Below are positions 51,767 through 61,440 of a DNA stretch of 64,000 bases, in pieces (the stretch's first letter is position 1; every line of letters starts with the position of its first letter). A program made the position numbers and the translations under genes. The DNA is from Ferdinandcohnia sp036965165. Lineage in GTDB: Bacteria; Bacillota; Bacilli; Bacillales; Bacillaceae_L. The notes below the pieces were generated by a model that was not told the DNA's origin, ran no database searches, and saw nothing but the letters and a program-made list of their open reading frames with translations. The stretch spans positions 11,529-75,528 of the forward strand of contig NZ_JBALOX010000068.1 in assembly GCF_036965165.1 (NCBI RefSeq). Reading direction: 5' to 3'.

Positions 51767-51950
51767 GTCTAGCGCAAGCAGCCTAGCCCCTCGAGGTCAC
51801 AAGCCGTTCCATCGAGAAGGTCAAAGAACAATCTTCTAGCTGGCCCGTCTTGTGCTTGTCTGACTTGCACAGGAAGTGCTGACATCGACGTTTGCCACAG
51901 GACGTGGCAGTAGTTAGTCGATGTTCCGATTTCTCGCTTGCGCTTTTCTT
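51767..51950. repeat. Nested-hairpin intergenic repeat, copy B
   Basis: Between purD and purH, in reverse orientation to copy A at 5591. The core 51882-51924 is ACATCGAC...TGCCAC...GTGGCA...GTCGATGT, and the right edge reads AGCGCAAGC...GCGCTTTTCTT. Within the pur transcript it can fold and may tune purD mRNA. Confidence 0.75.
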
Positions 51951-51952
51951 AT

Positions 51953-53491
51953 TTAATGTTTAAAATGTCGTACTCCGGTAAAGACCATTGCGATTCCGTA
52001 TTCGTCAGCTTTTTGAATGGATTCTTCGTCACGAATCGATCCACCGGGTTGGATGATGGCTGTGATGCCTGCTTTTGCGGCCGCCTCTACTGTGTCACCC
52101 ATTGGGAAGAAGGCATCTGACGCTAGTGCTGATCCTTTTGCCTTTTCACCTGCTTGATTAATCGCGATATTCGCTGAGCCGACACGGTTCATTTGACCTG
52201 CGCCAATTCCAATTGTCATATTATCTTTTGCTAACACAATCGCATTTGATTTAACATGTTTGACAACCTTCCACCCAAGCTTCAAATCAGCCCATTCTTG
52301 CTCAGTTGGTTCACGTTTTGTCGGAATGGAAATCGTTGCTTCATCTAAACCATACGTGTCCTCATCCTGAACTAGCAATCCACCACGAACAGAGACAAGC
52401 CTCTTCTCAGCTTTCTTATCAGCAGAAAAATCAACAGTGAGTAGACGTAAATTTTTCTTAGAAGAGAGAATCTCAAAAGCTTCCTCACTAAATGATGGGG
52501 CGATAATAATTTCAAGGAAAATTTCGCGCAATTTATGAGCAGTTTGTGCGTCAACTTCACGGTTAACAGCGATAATTCCACCAAAAATAGAGGTAGAATC
52601 TGATTCATATGCTTTTTGATAAGCTTCGTCTAATGTATTTCCAACCCCGACGCCACAAGGGTTCATATGTTTTACTGCTACTGCTGCTGGCTCTTTGAAT
52701 TCTTTTACGATTTGAAGGGCAGCATCAGCATCATTAATGTTATTGTAGGATAATTCTTTCCCGTGTAATTGTGTGGCAGACGCGATAGAAACTTGCGTAC
52801 CTAATGGCTTTTTGTAAAATGCTGCTTTTTGATGTGGATTTTCTCCATAACGAAGGTCCTGTTTCTTCTCATAAGTAACCGTTAAGGATTCTGGACTTTC
52901 CTCACCTGCTGCATTTGTTAAAAATTCAGCAATCACTGCATCATAAGCAGCAGTATGACGGAATACCTTTGCACCTAAACGAAGCTTTGTTCGTGCTGTA
53001 ACTTCACCATTTTCAGCAATCTCTTCTAACACTGTATTGTAATCCTGTGGATCAACAACAACTGTTACATACTTGTGGTTTTTAGCGGCAGAACGAAGCA
53101 TGGAAGGTCCGCCAATATCGATATTTTCAATCGCATCCGCAAACTCGACTTCCCGCTTTGCAATTGTTTGTTGGAATGGATATAGGTTTACAACAACTAA
53201 ATCAATTGGTGTAATATTATGTTCTTCAAGCGCTTTTACATGCTCTTCATTTTCTCGAACTGCAAGAAGTCCGCCATGAATATTTGGATGAAGAGTCTTT
53301 ACACGCCCGTCCATGATTTCAGGAAAGCCTGTAACCTCTGAAATTCCGATAACAGTAAGCCCAGCTTCCTCTAGAGTGCGTTTTGTACCGCCTGTTGAAA
53401 TAACCTCAACCCCATTTTCAATTAAACCTTTCACAAATGGAACAAGGCCTTGTTTACCTGAAACACTGACAAGTGCACGTTTGATTGTCAC
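51953..53491 (-). CDS. purH: Bifunctional AICAR formyltransferase/IMP cyclohydrolase
   Basis: 512 residues from a GTG at 53491 behind AGGGAGCG. Last two steps to IMP. N-terminal cyclohydrolase (RALVSVSGKQGLVPFVKGL, STGGTKRTLEEAG, GRVKTLHPNIHGG) and C-terminal transformylase (RYGENPHQKAAFY, VAVKHMNPCGVGVG, SDAFFPMGDTVEAAAKAG). 12 bases after purN. Confidence 0.97.
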   Translation of the reverse strand: MTIKRALVSVSGKQGLVPFVKGLIENGVEVISTGGTKRTLEEAGLTVIGISEVTGFPEIMDGRVKTLHPNIHGGLLAVRENEEHVKALEEHNITPIDLVVVNLYPFQQTIAKREVEFADAIENIDIGGPSMLRSAAKNHKYVTVVVDPQDYNTVLEEIAENGEVTARTKLRLGAKVFRHTAAYDAVIAEFLTNAAGEESPESLTVTYEKKQDLRYGENPHQKAAFYKKPLGTQVSIASATQLHGKELSYNNINDADAALQIVKEFKEPAAVAVKHMNPCGVGVGNTLDEAYQKAYESDSTSIFGGIIAVNREVDAQTAHKLREIFLEIIIAPSFSEEAFEILSSKKNLRLLTVDFSADKKAEKRLVSVRGGLLVQDEDTYGLDEATISIPTKREPTEQEWADLKLGWKVVKHVKSNAIVLAKDNMTIGIGAGQMNRVGSANIAINQAGEKAKGSALASDAFFPMGDTVEAAAKAGITAIIQPGGSIRDEESIQKADEYGIAMVFTGVRHFKH

Positions 53492-53503
53492 GATAATCGC
53501 TCC

Positions 53504-54088
53504 CTATTGTAGATTTTCATCCTTCGATGCTACAAGTGACTGCAGGATCTGCGGATAAAATTCATGTTCGATTTGATGTACTTTTTCTTCGATGCTTTCT
53601 AACGTATCTCCTGGTTCGATTGCTAGTTCTCGCTGTGCAATGATTGGTCCCGTATCCATTCCTTCATCAACATAATGAATGGTAACACCTGTCCTGTCGA
53701 CACCTGCTCGAAATGCCTGACCAATCGCATCTTTACCTGGAAATGCAGGTAATAATGAGGGATGGATGTTCACAATTTTATTGCGATATGCCTTTAAAAG
53801 GGTATTGCCAATTAATCTCATATAACCAGCTAACACTATTAATTCTACATTTTTTGCACGTAGTTGTTCTACTATTTCTGCTTCAAAGTATGATTTTTCT
53901 GGATATTCTTTTGGTGAAAAAACAAAGGTTTCCACCCATTCCTTTGAAGCACGCTCGATCACCTTCGCACCAGGCTTATCGCAAACTAAAATATTTATTT
54001 CTGCCGCAAGTCTTCCTTCTTTAATCGAATCAACAATTGCTTGAAAGTTTGTGCCGCTGCCTGATGCAAAAACTGCTATCTTTTTCAT
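53504..54088 (-). CDS. purN: Phosphoribosylglycinamide formyltransferase
   Basis: 194 residues. Step 3 of purine synthesis with 10-formyltetrahydrofolate. Motifs: KIAVFASGSGTNFQAIVDS, VLAGYMRLIG and the catalytic region NIHPSLLPAFPGKDAIGQA with TGVTIHYVDEGMDTGPIIAQ. Overlaps purM by four bases. Confidence 0.96.
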   Translation of the reverse strand: MKKIAVFASGSGTNFQAIVDSIKEGRLAAEINILVCDKPGAKVIERASKEWVETFVFSPKEYPEKSYFEAEIVEQLRAKNVELIVLAGYMRLIGNTLLKAYRNKIVNIHPSLLPAFPGKDAIGQAFRAGVDRTGVTIHYVDEGMDTGPIIAQRELAIEPGDTLESIEEKVHQIEHEFYPQILQSLVASKDENLQ

Positions 54089-55125
54089 ACAAGTGCTCCT
54101 CCACCAAAGGTTACACCGTTTCCTTCTTTCATACGTCCAATAATATACGCCTTTTCTCCTTGCCCTTCGAGAAGTCCGATTACATCATGCAGAATCGCTT
54201 CTTCTACGGCAAGTACCATTCCAATTCCCATATTAAAAATATTAAACATTTCTTTTCGGTTAAGGTTTCCAGTCTCTTGAAGAAGATCAAAAATTGCTGG
54301 AATTGGCCATGAGCCATAATCAATTTCGGCGGCCACACCGTCTGGCAACATACGGGGAATATTTTCAATAAAGCCTCCACCTGTAATATGGGACATTCCC
54401 TTAATTTCAAATTTCTCCATTGCTTTAAGCAGGGATTTTACATAAATTTTTGTGGGCTCTAGAAGCTCTTCGCCTAATGGACGACCAATTCCTCCATACG
54501 TTTCATTGAGTTCTAACTTACCATCCTCAAGCAACACCTTACGTACAAGCGAATAGCCATTGCTGTGAATTCCGCTGGAAGTAAGACCAATTAGAACATC
54601 ACCAGGCTTAATGGAAGCTCCTGTTACAAGCTTTGATTTTTCAGCAACACCTACTGAAAAACCAGCAAGATCATATTCTTCCTCACTATACATGCCTGGC
54701 ATTTCAGCCGTCTCTCCGCCGATTAACGCACAACCCGCTAGTTCACATCCATCTGCAATCCCTTTTACGATCTGTTCGATTTTTTCAGGCTGTGCTTTCC
54801 CACAAGCAATATAATCTAAAAAGTATAATGGCTCAGCGCCTTGAACTACAATATCATTTACACACATTGCAACCGCATCGATTCCAATTGTATCGTGCCT
54901 ATCCATCATAAAAGCCAACATGAGTTTCGTGCCAACACCGTCCGTGCCCGAAACTAATACAGGCTCTTTCACATTGACCTTTGAAAGGTCGAACATGCCA
55001 CCAAAGCTGCCAAGTCCTCCCATTACCTCAGGGCGAACTGTTTTCGCGACATGCTTTTTCATTCTGGAAACAGCCTCATAGCCTGCCTCAATGTCTACTC
55101 CTGCTTGCTTATAAGCATTTGCCAT
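54085..55125 (-). CDS. purM: Phosphoribosylaminoimidazole synthetase
   Basis: 346 residues; ATG behind AGGAGTG. Closes the imidazole ring using ATP. Family marks: YKQAGVDIEAGYEAVSRMK, VSGTDGVGTKLMLAF, DAVAMCVNDIVVQGAEPLYF, GGETAEMPGMYSEEEYDLAG and THITGGGFIENIPRML-like MSHITGGGFIENIPRM. Between purF and purN, as in the standard operon. Confidence 0.96.
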   Translation of the reverse strand: MANAYKQAGVDIEAGYEAVSRMKKHVAKTVRPEVMGGLGSFGGMFDLSKVNVKEPVLVSGTDGVGTKLMLAFMMDRHDTIGIDAVAMCVNDIVVQGAEPLYFLDYIACGKAQPEKIEQIVKGIADGCELAGCALIGGETAEMPGMYSEEEYDLAGFSVGVAEKSKLVTGASIKPGDVLIGLTSSGIHSNGYSLVRKVLLEDGKLELNETYGGIGRPLGEELLEPTKIYVKSLLKAMEKFEIKGMSHITGGGFIENIPRMLPDGVAAEIDYGSWPIPAIFDLLQETGNLNRKEMFNIFNMGIGMVLAVEEAILHDVIGLLEGQGEKAYIIGRMKEGNGVTFGGGALV

Positions 55126-55140
55126 GTTCTGAACACACTC

Positions 55141-56559
55141 CTAACTTAATACCTTCTCATGTGGAAGCACTGTGTCTGGGAAAATCTCAGTTGGATATTT
55201 TCCTGTAAAACACGCCATACATTGTCCACGTGTTTCTCCCTCATACGGTCTTCCAATCGCTTTTACTAACCCTTCTGGACTTAAAAATGTTAATGTATCT
55301 GCTCCAATGATTTGACGGATTTCTTCAACTGAGTGTGAAGAAGCGATTAATTCTTCATGTGTCGAGGTATCAATTCCGTAAAAGCATGGATTCTTCATTG
55401 GCGGCGAACTAATGCAGACATGCACTTCCGTTGCTCCTGCCTCACGAAGCATGTTAACAATTCGTCGGCTTGTAGTCCCGCGTACTATTGAATCATCAAC
55501 CATGACAACACGCTTTCCTTCAACTACACCACGAACAGCCGAGAGCTTCATTTTCACTCCTTGTTCCCGTAGTGATTGGGAAGGTTTAATAAAAGTTCTG
55601 CCTACATATCGATTTTTAATGAGACCAAGCTCATACGGAATCCCTGATTCTTCCGCATAACCGATAGCTGCTGAAATACTGGAATCAGGTACACCTGTTA
55701 TCACATCGGCCTCAATCGGAGCCTCAAGAGCAAGCTGCTTGCCTAAATTTTTACGAGCGGTATGAACATTGATTCCGTTAATATTGCTATCAGGACGTGA
55801 AAAATAAATATATTCCATGCTGCACATTGCACGATTTGCCATTAATGAAAAACGTTCAGAATGAATACCTTCATCATTGATTACGAGTAACTCTCCTGGC
55901 TCTACATCTCTTTCAAAGGTTGCACCCACAATATCAAATGCACAAGTCTCTGAAGCTACTACCCAAGCATCCCCTATTCTACCAAGTGATAACGGACGAA
56001 GACCATTCGGATCAAGGGCAACAATCATTTTCTTTTCGGTCATGATCAGGAACGCATAGGCCCCTTTTAGCATCGTTAATGCATTTTTAACGCGGTCCTT
56101 AATTTTTGTGTACCCGCTTTTTCTTGTTAAATGTGCAAGGACCTCTGTATCTGAGGATGTTTGAAAAATACTTCCTTGGTTTTCTAGCTGATGCTTTAAG
56201 TCATTTGCATTGACAAGGTTTCCGTTATGGGCAATCGCAAGACCGCCTACTTGAGAATGAAAGAGGAGGGGCTGAACATTTTGAATGCCCCCACCCCCTG
56301 CTGTTGCATAACGAACATGCCCAATCGCTGCTTTTCCTTGGAGTTGTTCAAGTTGGCCATTGCCAAACACTTCGTTAACAAGACCTTCTCCTTTTACAAT
56401 TCGAAGCTTCTCGCCATTACTGACAACAATGCCGGCACCCTCTTGACCACGATGCTGTAAGCTGTGTAATCCATAGTAAGTTAGTTTGGCTGCATCTGGA
56501 TGTCCCCAGATACCAAATACACCACATTCCTCGTTTAGGCCTTTGAGTTCAGCAAGCAT
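55141..56559 (-). CDS. purF: Amidophosphoribosyltransferase
   Basis: 472 residues from the ATG at 56559 behind AAAGGGGC, giving the propeptide MLAELKGLNEE before the nucleophilic Cys 12 (ECGVFGIWGH). Committing step of purine synthesis. The glutaminase part has HNGNLVNANDL and the PRPP site is VVMVDDSIVRGTTSRR. The B. subtilis enzyme has an iron-sulfur cluster; cysteines near the C-terminus (CISSPPMKNPCF, GQCMACFTG) agree. It starts inside the end of purL. Confidence 0.96.
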   Translation of the reverse strand: MLAELKGLNEECGVFGIWGHPDAAKLTYYGLHSLQHRGQEGAGIVVSNGEKLRIVKGEGLVNEVFGNGQLEQLQGKAAIGHVRYATAGGGGIQNVQPLLFHSQVGGLAIAHNGNLVNANDLKHQLENQGSIFQTSSDTEVLAHLTRKSGYTKIKDRVKNALTMLKGAYAFLIMTEKKMIVALDPNGLRPLSLGRIGDAWVVASETCAFDIVGATFERDVEPGELLVINDEGIHSERFSLMANRAMCSMEYIYFSRPDSNINGINVHTARKNLGKQLALEAPIEADVITGVPDSSISAAIGYAEESGIPYELGLIKNRYVGRTFIKPSQSLREQGVKMKLSAVRGVVEGKRVVMVDDSIVRGTTSRRIVNMLREAGATEVHVCISSPPMKNPCFYGIDTSTHEELIASSHSVEEIRQIIGADTLTFLSPEGLVKAIGRPYEGETRGQCMACFTGKYPTEIFPDTVLPHEKVLS

Positions 56560-58763
56560 GGGATAGCCCCTTTCCATGTACGTCTTAAATCATCAACCGG
56601 TAGATTTATAAGCTCTTTACCAGCTTGATCGCTAACTACAAATGTTCCATCACCTGTTACTTCTCCAACAAGATTTGCTTTTACTAGCTGTTCAAATTTT
56701 TCTTTATTTTCTTTTTTCACTGATACGATAAAACGTGACTGTGTTTCACTGAATAATTCGGTTACTGCTTCACCCTGAACTAGTACTTTTACTCCTAAAC
56801 CTTTTGAACCAAACGCTTTTTCCGCTAATGCAACCGCAAAACCTCCCTCTGCCACATCATGTGCAGAAGAAATCACACCTGCGCGAATAGCAGTTAACAC
56901 TTGTTGTTGTCTTCTTCTTTCAATCTCTAAATCTAGTTCAGGAACTGGACCAAAAATTTCACCATGGATTAATTTTTGAAGTTCACTGCCCGCAAATTCT
57001 TCTTTCGCTTCCCCGATGACATACACAAGGTCGCCTGCTTCTTTGAAGTCCTGAGTCGTAATATGGGAAATATCATCAATCAATCCAACCATTCCAATAA
57101 CTGGCGTCGGATATATAGCTTTTCCGTTCGTTTCATTATTAAGAGACACGTTTCCACCAATAACTGGTGTATTTAGCACACGGCATGCCTCACTAATTCC
57201 ATCCGCTGCTTTTTCAATCTGCCAAAAAATTTCTGGATTCTCTGGATTACCAAAGTTTAAATTATCAGTAATCGCAAGTGGTGTACCACCGGAGCAAACG
57301 ATATTTCGAGCTGCTTCACTAACCGCGATTTGTCCACCAACCTCTGGATCTAAATAGAGATATCTAGAGTTACAGTCTGTTGTCATCGCTAGAGCTTTCC
57401 TTGTATCACGGATTCTTACGACAGCAGCATCCGAACCTGGAGCTACAACTGTATTTGTACGAACCATGTAGTCATATTGGTCATAGACCCATTCCTTACT
57501 TGCGATTGTTGGCTGCGCAAGTAAATCTTGAAGAGTTTGCCCTACATTTTCAAGCTTAGGAGCTTCAACCTTCATTTCTTTAAATTCACGATACATAGCA
57601 GGCTCACTTGAAGGCTTATGATAGATAGGAGCCTCTTCCGCTAGAGCGTCGACGGGTACATCTGCGATTACTTCACCCTTGTGTACTAAGCGAAGTTGTT
57701 TATCATCTGTCACCTTTCCAATTGCCACAGCTTCTAGGTCATATTTATTTACGATATCTTGAATCTCTTGCTCTCTTCCCTTTTCAACTACGATTAGCAT
57801 ACGTTCTTGTGATTCAGAAAGCATCATTTCATAACCAGTCATGCCTGTTTCACGTTGTGGAACAAGGTCAAGATTCATTTCAATTCCTGATCCAGCTTTA
57901 CTTGCCATTTCCGCTGATGAACTTGTTAAACCTGCCGCACCCATGTCTTGAATTCCGACTAAAGCATCAGATTTTACAAGTTCTAAGCAAGCTTCAAGCA
58001 ATAATTTTTCCATGAAAGGATCTCCAACCTGTACAGCTGATCGTTTCTCATCAGATTCCTCGGAAAGCTCCACAGATGAAAAGGTTGCACCGTGGATACC
58101 GTCACGGCCTGTTTTGGCACCGATATACATGACCGTGTTGCCAACACCTTTTGCCTGACCTTTTTGAATATCCTCGTGGTTGATTAGTCCAACACACATT
58201 GCGTTAACAAGAGGGTTCCCTTCATAGGAAGAATCAAATTGAACCTCCCCACCAACCGTTGGAATTCCAATACAATTTCCGTAACCAGCAATTCCTGCCA
58301 CTACTTCTTCAAACAAGTACTTCACTCTTGGTGAGGTTAACTCCCCAAAACGAAGTGAGTTTAATAGAGCAATCGGTCTCGCCCCCATTGAAAACACGTC
58401 ACGGATAATTCCGCCCACACCTGTTGCTGCCCCTTGATATGGCTCAACTGCTGAAGGGTGGTTATGACTTTCAATTTTAAAAACGACCGCTTGGTTATCC
58501 CCAATATCAACGATTCCGGCACCTTCACCAGGTCCTTGAAGAACACGTTCACCGGTAGTCGGAAACTTTTTTAATACTGGCTTTGAGTTTTTGTAGCTAC
58601 AATGCTCTGACCACATAACAGAGAATAATCCAGTCTCTGTGTAGTTAGGTAGTCTACCTAAAATCTTTTCAACTAACCCAAACTCTGAATCACTTAAACC
58701 CATTTCACTATATACTTTTTCTTCCTTAATTTGCTTTGGACTTGGTTCAAGAAGTAACGACAT
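56535..58763 (-). CDS. purL: Phosphoribosylformylglycinamidine synthase, large subunit
   Basis: 742 residues, the short Gram-positive type that works with PurQ and PurS; ATG behind TTGGAGG. Step 4 of the pathway. Motifs: MWSEHCSYKNSKPVLKKFPT, FKIESHNHPSAVEPYQGAAT, GVGGIIRDVFSMGARP, DMGAAGLTSSSAEMA and GGNVSLNNET. It overlaps purQ by 17 bases and purF by 25. Confidence 0.97.
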   Translation of the reverse strand: MSLLLEPSPKQIKEEKVYSEMGLSDSEFGLVEKILGRLPNYTETGLFSVMWSEHCSYKNSKPVLKKFPTTGERVLQGPGEGAGIVDIGDNQAVVFKIESHNHPSAVEPYQGAATGVGGIIRDVFSMGARPIALLNSLRFGELTSPRVKYLFEEVVAGIAGYGNCIGIPTVGGEVQFDSSYEGNPLVNAMCVGLINHEDIQKGQAKGVGNTVMYIGAKTGRDGIHGATFSSVELSEESDEKRSAVQVGDPFMEKLLLEACLELVKSDALVGIQDMGAAGLTSSSAEMASKAGSGIEMNLDLVPQRETGMTGYEMMLSESQERMLIVVEKGREQEIQDIVNKYDLEAVAIGKVTDDKQLRLVHKGEVIADVPVDALAEEAPIYHKPSSEPAMYREFKEMKVEAPKLENVGQTLQDLLAQPTIASKEWVYDQYDYMVRTNTVVAPGSDAAVVRIRDTRKALAMTTDCNSRYLYLDPEVGGQIAVSEAARNIVCSGGTPLAITDNLNFGNPENPEIFWQIEKAADGISEACRVLNTPVIGGNVSLNNETNGKAIYPTPVIGMVGLIDDISHITTQDFKEAGDLVYVIGEAKEEFAGSELQKLIHGEIFGPVPELDLEIERRRQQQVLTAIRAGVISSAHDVAEGGFAVALAEKAFGSKGLGVKVLVQGEAVTELFSETQSRFIVSVKKENKEKFEQLVKANLVGEVTGDGTFVVSDQAGKELINLPVDDLRRTWKGAIPCLLNSKA

Positions 58764-59433
58764 TTGCTAACCTCCAATTTTTCACAATTGATTGAAATAG
58801 CTTAATTCCATCTGAACTACCTAATAAATCCTCAACCGCTCTCTCTGGATGAGGCATCATTCCTAGTACATTTCCTCGTTCATTTGTGATACCAGCAATA
58901 TCTGCAATACTACCATTTGGATTTGTACCGTGATATGTGAATGCGATTTGATTGTTCTCTTGTAATCTAACAAGTGTTTCTTCATCACAATAGTAGTTTC
59001 CTTCGCCGTGGGCAATTGGGACTGTAATAACCTGACCCGCTTCGTATTCAGAAGTAAACATAGATTTGTTATTTTCAACATGCAGTTCAACTGGTCGACA
59101 CATAAACTTAAGATTCTCATTACGACGCATCGCACCAGGTAAAAGTCCTGCTTCTAATAAAATCTGGAACCCATTACACACACCAAGAACTGGCTTACCA
59201 GCTTCAGCTGCTTTTACAACCTCATCCATCACGTTTGAAAAACGAGCAAGTGCCCCAGTGCGTAGGTAATCTCCATAAGAGAACCCTCCAGGAAGCAAAA
59301 TACCATCGAACTTATCAAGATTGGTTTCATGATGTCCTACATACTCGACCTCTTCACCAAGCGCATCCTTAATCGCATGATACATATCAACATCACAATT
59401 AGAGCCCGGAAATACGATTACGGCAAATTTCAC
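58747..59433 (-). CDS. purQ: Phosphoribosylformylglycinamidine synthase, glutaminase subunit
   Basis: 228 residues from a GTG at 59433, ten bases behind GAGGAGG. Class I glutaminase giving ammonia to PurL: oxyanion region LLPGGFSYGDYLRTGAL, nucleophile GVCNGFQILLEAGLLPGA and the His-Glu pair in GMMPHPERAVEDLLG. Starts in a four-base overlap with purS. Confidence 0.96.
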   Translation of the reverse strand: MKFAVIVFPGSNCDVDMYHAIKDALGEEVEYVGHHETNLDKFDGILLPGGFSYGDYLRTGALARFSNVMDEVVKAAEAGKPVLGVCNGFQILLEAGLLPGAMRRNENLKFMCRPVELHVENNKSMFTSEYEAGQVITVPIAHGEGNYYCDEETLVRLQENNQIAFTYHGTNPNGSIADIAGITNERGNVLGMMPHPERAVEDLLGSSDGIKLFQSIVKNWRLANVVTS

Positions 59434-59684
59434 TGTGTGACAACCTCCTCAACCTCATAGCGGTAATCCTCAATCACTGTATTTGCTAAAAGCTTCTCAC
59501 AAATTTCCTTAACCGTCTTGTCGAGGTCAGCTACTGATTCATCAATCGTTAACTCCATATACTTTCCGATCCGAACATCTTGTACTTCCTGATAATTCAA
59601 TTGGTGTAAGGATCCCTTCACAGCATTTCCTTGTGGATCTAAAACACTCTCACGTAATGTCACATATACCTTTACTTTGTACAT
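59430..59684 (-). CDS. purS: Phosphoribosylformylglycinamidine synthase subunit PurS
   Basis: 84 residues from the ATG at 59684, seven bases behind AGGAGG; an ATG three bases earlier is also possible. Bridges PurL and PurQ. Family start MYKVKVYVTLRESVLDPQG, then VRIGKYMELTID and CEKLLANTVIEDYRYEV. In B. subtilis purC precedes purS; here purK does, with 52 bases between. Confidence 0.95.
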   Translation of the reverse strand: MYKVKVYVTLRESVLDPQGNAVKGSLHQLNYQEVQDVRIGKYMELTIDESVADLDKTVKEICEKLLANTVIEDYRYEVEEVVTQ

Positions 59685-59736
59685 CATTTTTCCTCCTAGT
59701 CGGTTTAAAATTTTTCGTATAAGGATCTGTTTCTCT
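59685..59736 (-). other. purK-purS junction lacking purB and purC
   Basis: 52 bases with only the purS ribosome site TAGGAGG. In B. subtilis and most relatives purB (adenylosuccinate lyase) and purC (SAICAR synthetase) stand here. No remnant of either is visible and there are no N. Confidence 0.85.
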
Positions 59737-60888
59737 TTAAGAACGGATGAATTTTGAATCCTTCCAAACTTGCAAGGAATCTGACTTTTCTAAAGCCTCT
59801 TCTGCTGTATTTCCTAAGACGGTCACATGCCCCATCTTTCTTTTCACTTTCGCTTCTTTTTTTCCATATAGATGAACCTTCACGCTTGATAAAAGGGATA
59901 CTTTTTCAAGTAAGGGCTCAAGATGCTCACCCAAAATGTTAGTCATTACAACCGGTCTTAATAAGGATGTTTCTCCAAGTGGCCAATTGCACACTGAGCG
60001 AATATGTTGCTCAAATTGTGATGTTTCACATGCGTCGATTGAATAATGACCTGAGTTATGTGGACGTGGTGCCAATTCATTGATGTAGATTTCCCCATCC
60101 TCAGTCACAAACATTTCAACCGCTAATGTTCCAACCAATTGAAATTCAGAGGCAAGCTTCATCGCCATATCTTTTGCTTTTTCTTCCGTTTTTACCGAGA
60201 TTCTTGCCGGAACAATCGATTGGTGCAGGATGTTTTCAACATGAATGTTCTCTGCAACCGGAAAAGTTTTTGCCTCTCCTGCCAGATTTCTTGTGACGAT
60301 TACGGAAATTTCTTTTTCAAAAGGTACCCATGCTTCTAAAATGCATATTCCAGATGCAAGAAGTTTTGCCGCTTCCTTGACATCTGCACTCTTTTTCAAG
60401 ACAAACTGTCCTTTTCCGTCATACCCACCACGACATGTTTTTAAAACAGATGGAACACCGATTGTCTCGACAGCTTTGGCTAATTGCTCTTCATTTTCAA
60501 CAAGAAGAAACGGGGCTACACGCAAGCCAATCTCCTGAATCGCACTCTTTTCTGTACCACGATCCTGGGTTATTTTTAATAAATGACTGCCTTGAGGTAA
60601 ATTCGCATTTTCTTCAAGCCAGATCAATGCTTCATAATCTATATTTTCAAATTCATACGTGATCACATCACTCACGCTTGCTAATTGTTTAATAGCATCT
60701 AGATCATCGTAATTTGCGGTAATTTCGATATCCGCAACCTGCCCACATGGTGAATGTGGTGTTGGATCTAGAACAGCAACATAAAATCCCATTTCCTTAG
60801 CCGAAATGGCCATCATTCGCCCAAGCTGACCGCCACCAATAATTCCAATCGTTTGACCTGGCAAAATTCGTTTATTCAAGCTCGTCAC
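59737..60888 (-). CDS. purK: N5-carboxyaminoimidazole ribonucleotide synthase
   Basis: 383 residues if started at the GTG at 60888; a TTG at 60879 is possible. ATP-grasp enzyme carboxylating AIR. Motifs: GQTIGIIGGGQLGRMMAIS, LDPTPHSPCGQVAD, VLKTCRGGYDGKGQFVL, NELAPRPHNSGHYSIDAC. It overlaps purE by 17 bases. The C-terminus is complete (WKDSKFIRS), so the missing purB and purC did not truncate it. Confidence 0.95.
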   Translation of the reverse strand: MTSLNKRILPGQTIGIIGGGQLGRMMAISAKEMGFYVAVLDPTPHSPCGQVADIEITANYDDLDAIKQLASVSDVITYEFENIDYEALIWLEENANLPQGSHLLKITQDRGTEKSAIQEIGLRVAPFLLVENEEQLAKAVETIGVPSVLKTCRGGYDGKGQFVLKKSADVKEAAKLLASGICILEAWVPFEKEISVIVTRNLAGEAKTFPVAENIHVENILHQSIVPARISVKTEEKAKDMAMKLASEFQLVGTLAVEMFVTEDGEIYINELAPRPHNSGHYSIDACETSQFEQHIRSVCNWPLGETSLLRPVVMTNILGEHLEPLLEKVSLLSSVKVHLYGKKEAKVKRKMGHVTVLGNTAEEALEKSDSLQVWKDSKFIRS

Positions 60889-61360
60889 TACTTTCTAGTA
60901 CTTGAATTCTTCTAGTTTCTCTTATATCAACAAGCTTCCGATCCCATTCCGGATTGGATGTTCCAAGAATGGAGGCTGCCAGTAATCCTGCATTCGTTGC
61001 ACCTGCTTTACCAATCGCAACTGTCGCAACAGGCACACCTCCAGGCATTTGAACAATGGATAAAAGGGAATCGAGTCCATTCAATGCTCTTGATTGAACC
61101 GGAACTCCGATGACAGGTATAGTTGTTTTCGCCGCAACCATTCCTGGTAAATGCGCCGCTCCACCTGCTCCTGCAATGATGACCTTAATGCCCCGTTCTT
61201 TTGCCTTTTCCGCATATTCAAACATAAGATCCGGTGTACGATGAGCCGATACGACCTTTTTTTCATAAGGTATTCCTATTTCATCTAATACATTGCAAGC
61301 TTCCTTCATTGTTTCCCAATCTGAAGTACTTCCCATAATCACACCAACTACTGGATTCAT
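60872..61360 (-). CDS. purE: N5-carboxyaminoimidazole ribonucleotide mutase
   Basis: 162 residues from the ATG at 61360 behind AAAGGAGGATC; same length as in B. subtilis. Moves the carboxyl group of N5-CAIR. Motifs: VGVIMGSTSDWETMKEA, VVSAHRTPDLMFEYAE, IIAGAGGAAHLPGMVA and QMPGGVPVATVAIGKAGATN. First gene of the pur operon, behind a guanine riboswitch. Confidence 0.96.
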   Translation of the reverse strand: MNPVVGVIMGSTSDWETMKEACNVLDEIGIPYEKKVVSAHRTPDLMFEYAEKAKERGIKVIIAGAGGAAHLPGMVAAKTTIPVIGVPVQSRALNGLDSLLSIVQMPGGVPVATVAIGKAGATNAGLLAASILGTSNPEWDRKLVDIRETRRIQVLESSDELE

Positions 61361-61380
61361 AAGATCCTCCTTTATTAAAA

Positions 61381-61440
61381 GCACAAGGCGCCCGATCATC
61401 GGCTTAGACCAGAGTGCCGATGGCTTCTTGAGCTAGACTT
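61381..61440. repeat. Fragment of intergenic repeat in the purE leader
   Basis: GCACAAGGCGCCCGATCATC and the following CGGCTTAGACCAG resemble intergenic sequence at 485-560 and 5780-5815. It lies between the riboswitch terminator and purE. Confidence 0.4.
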
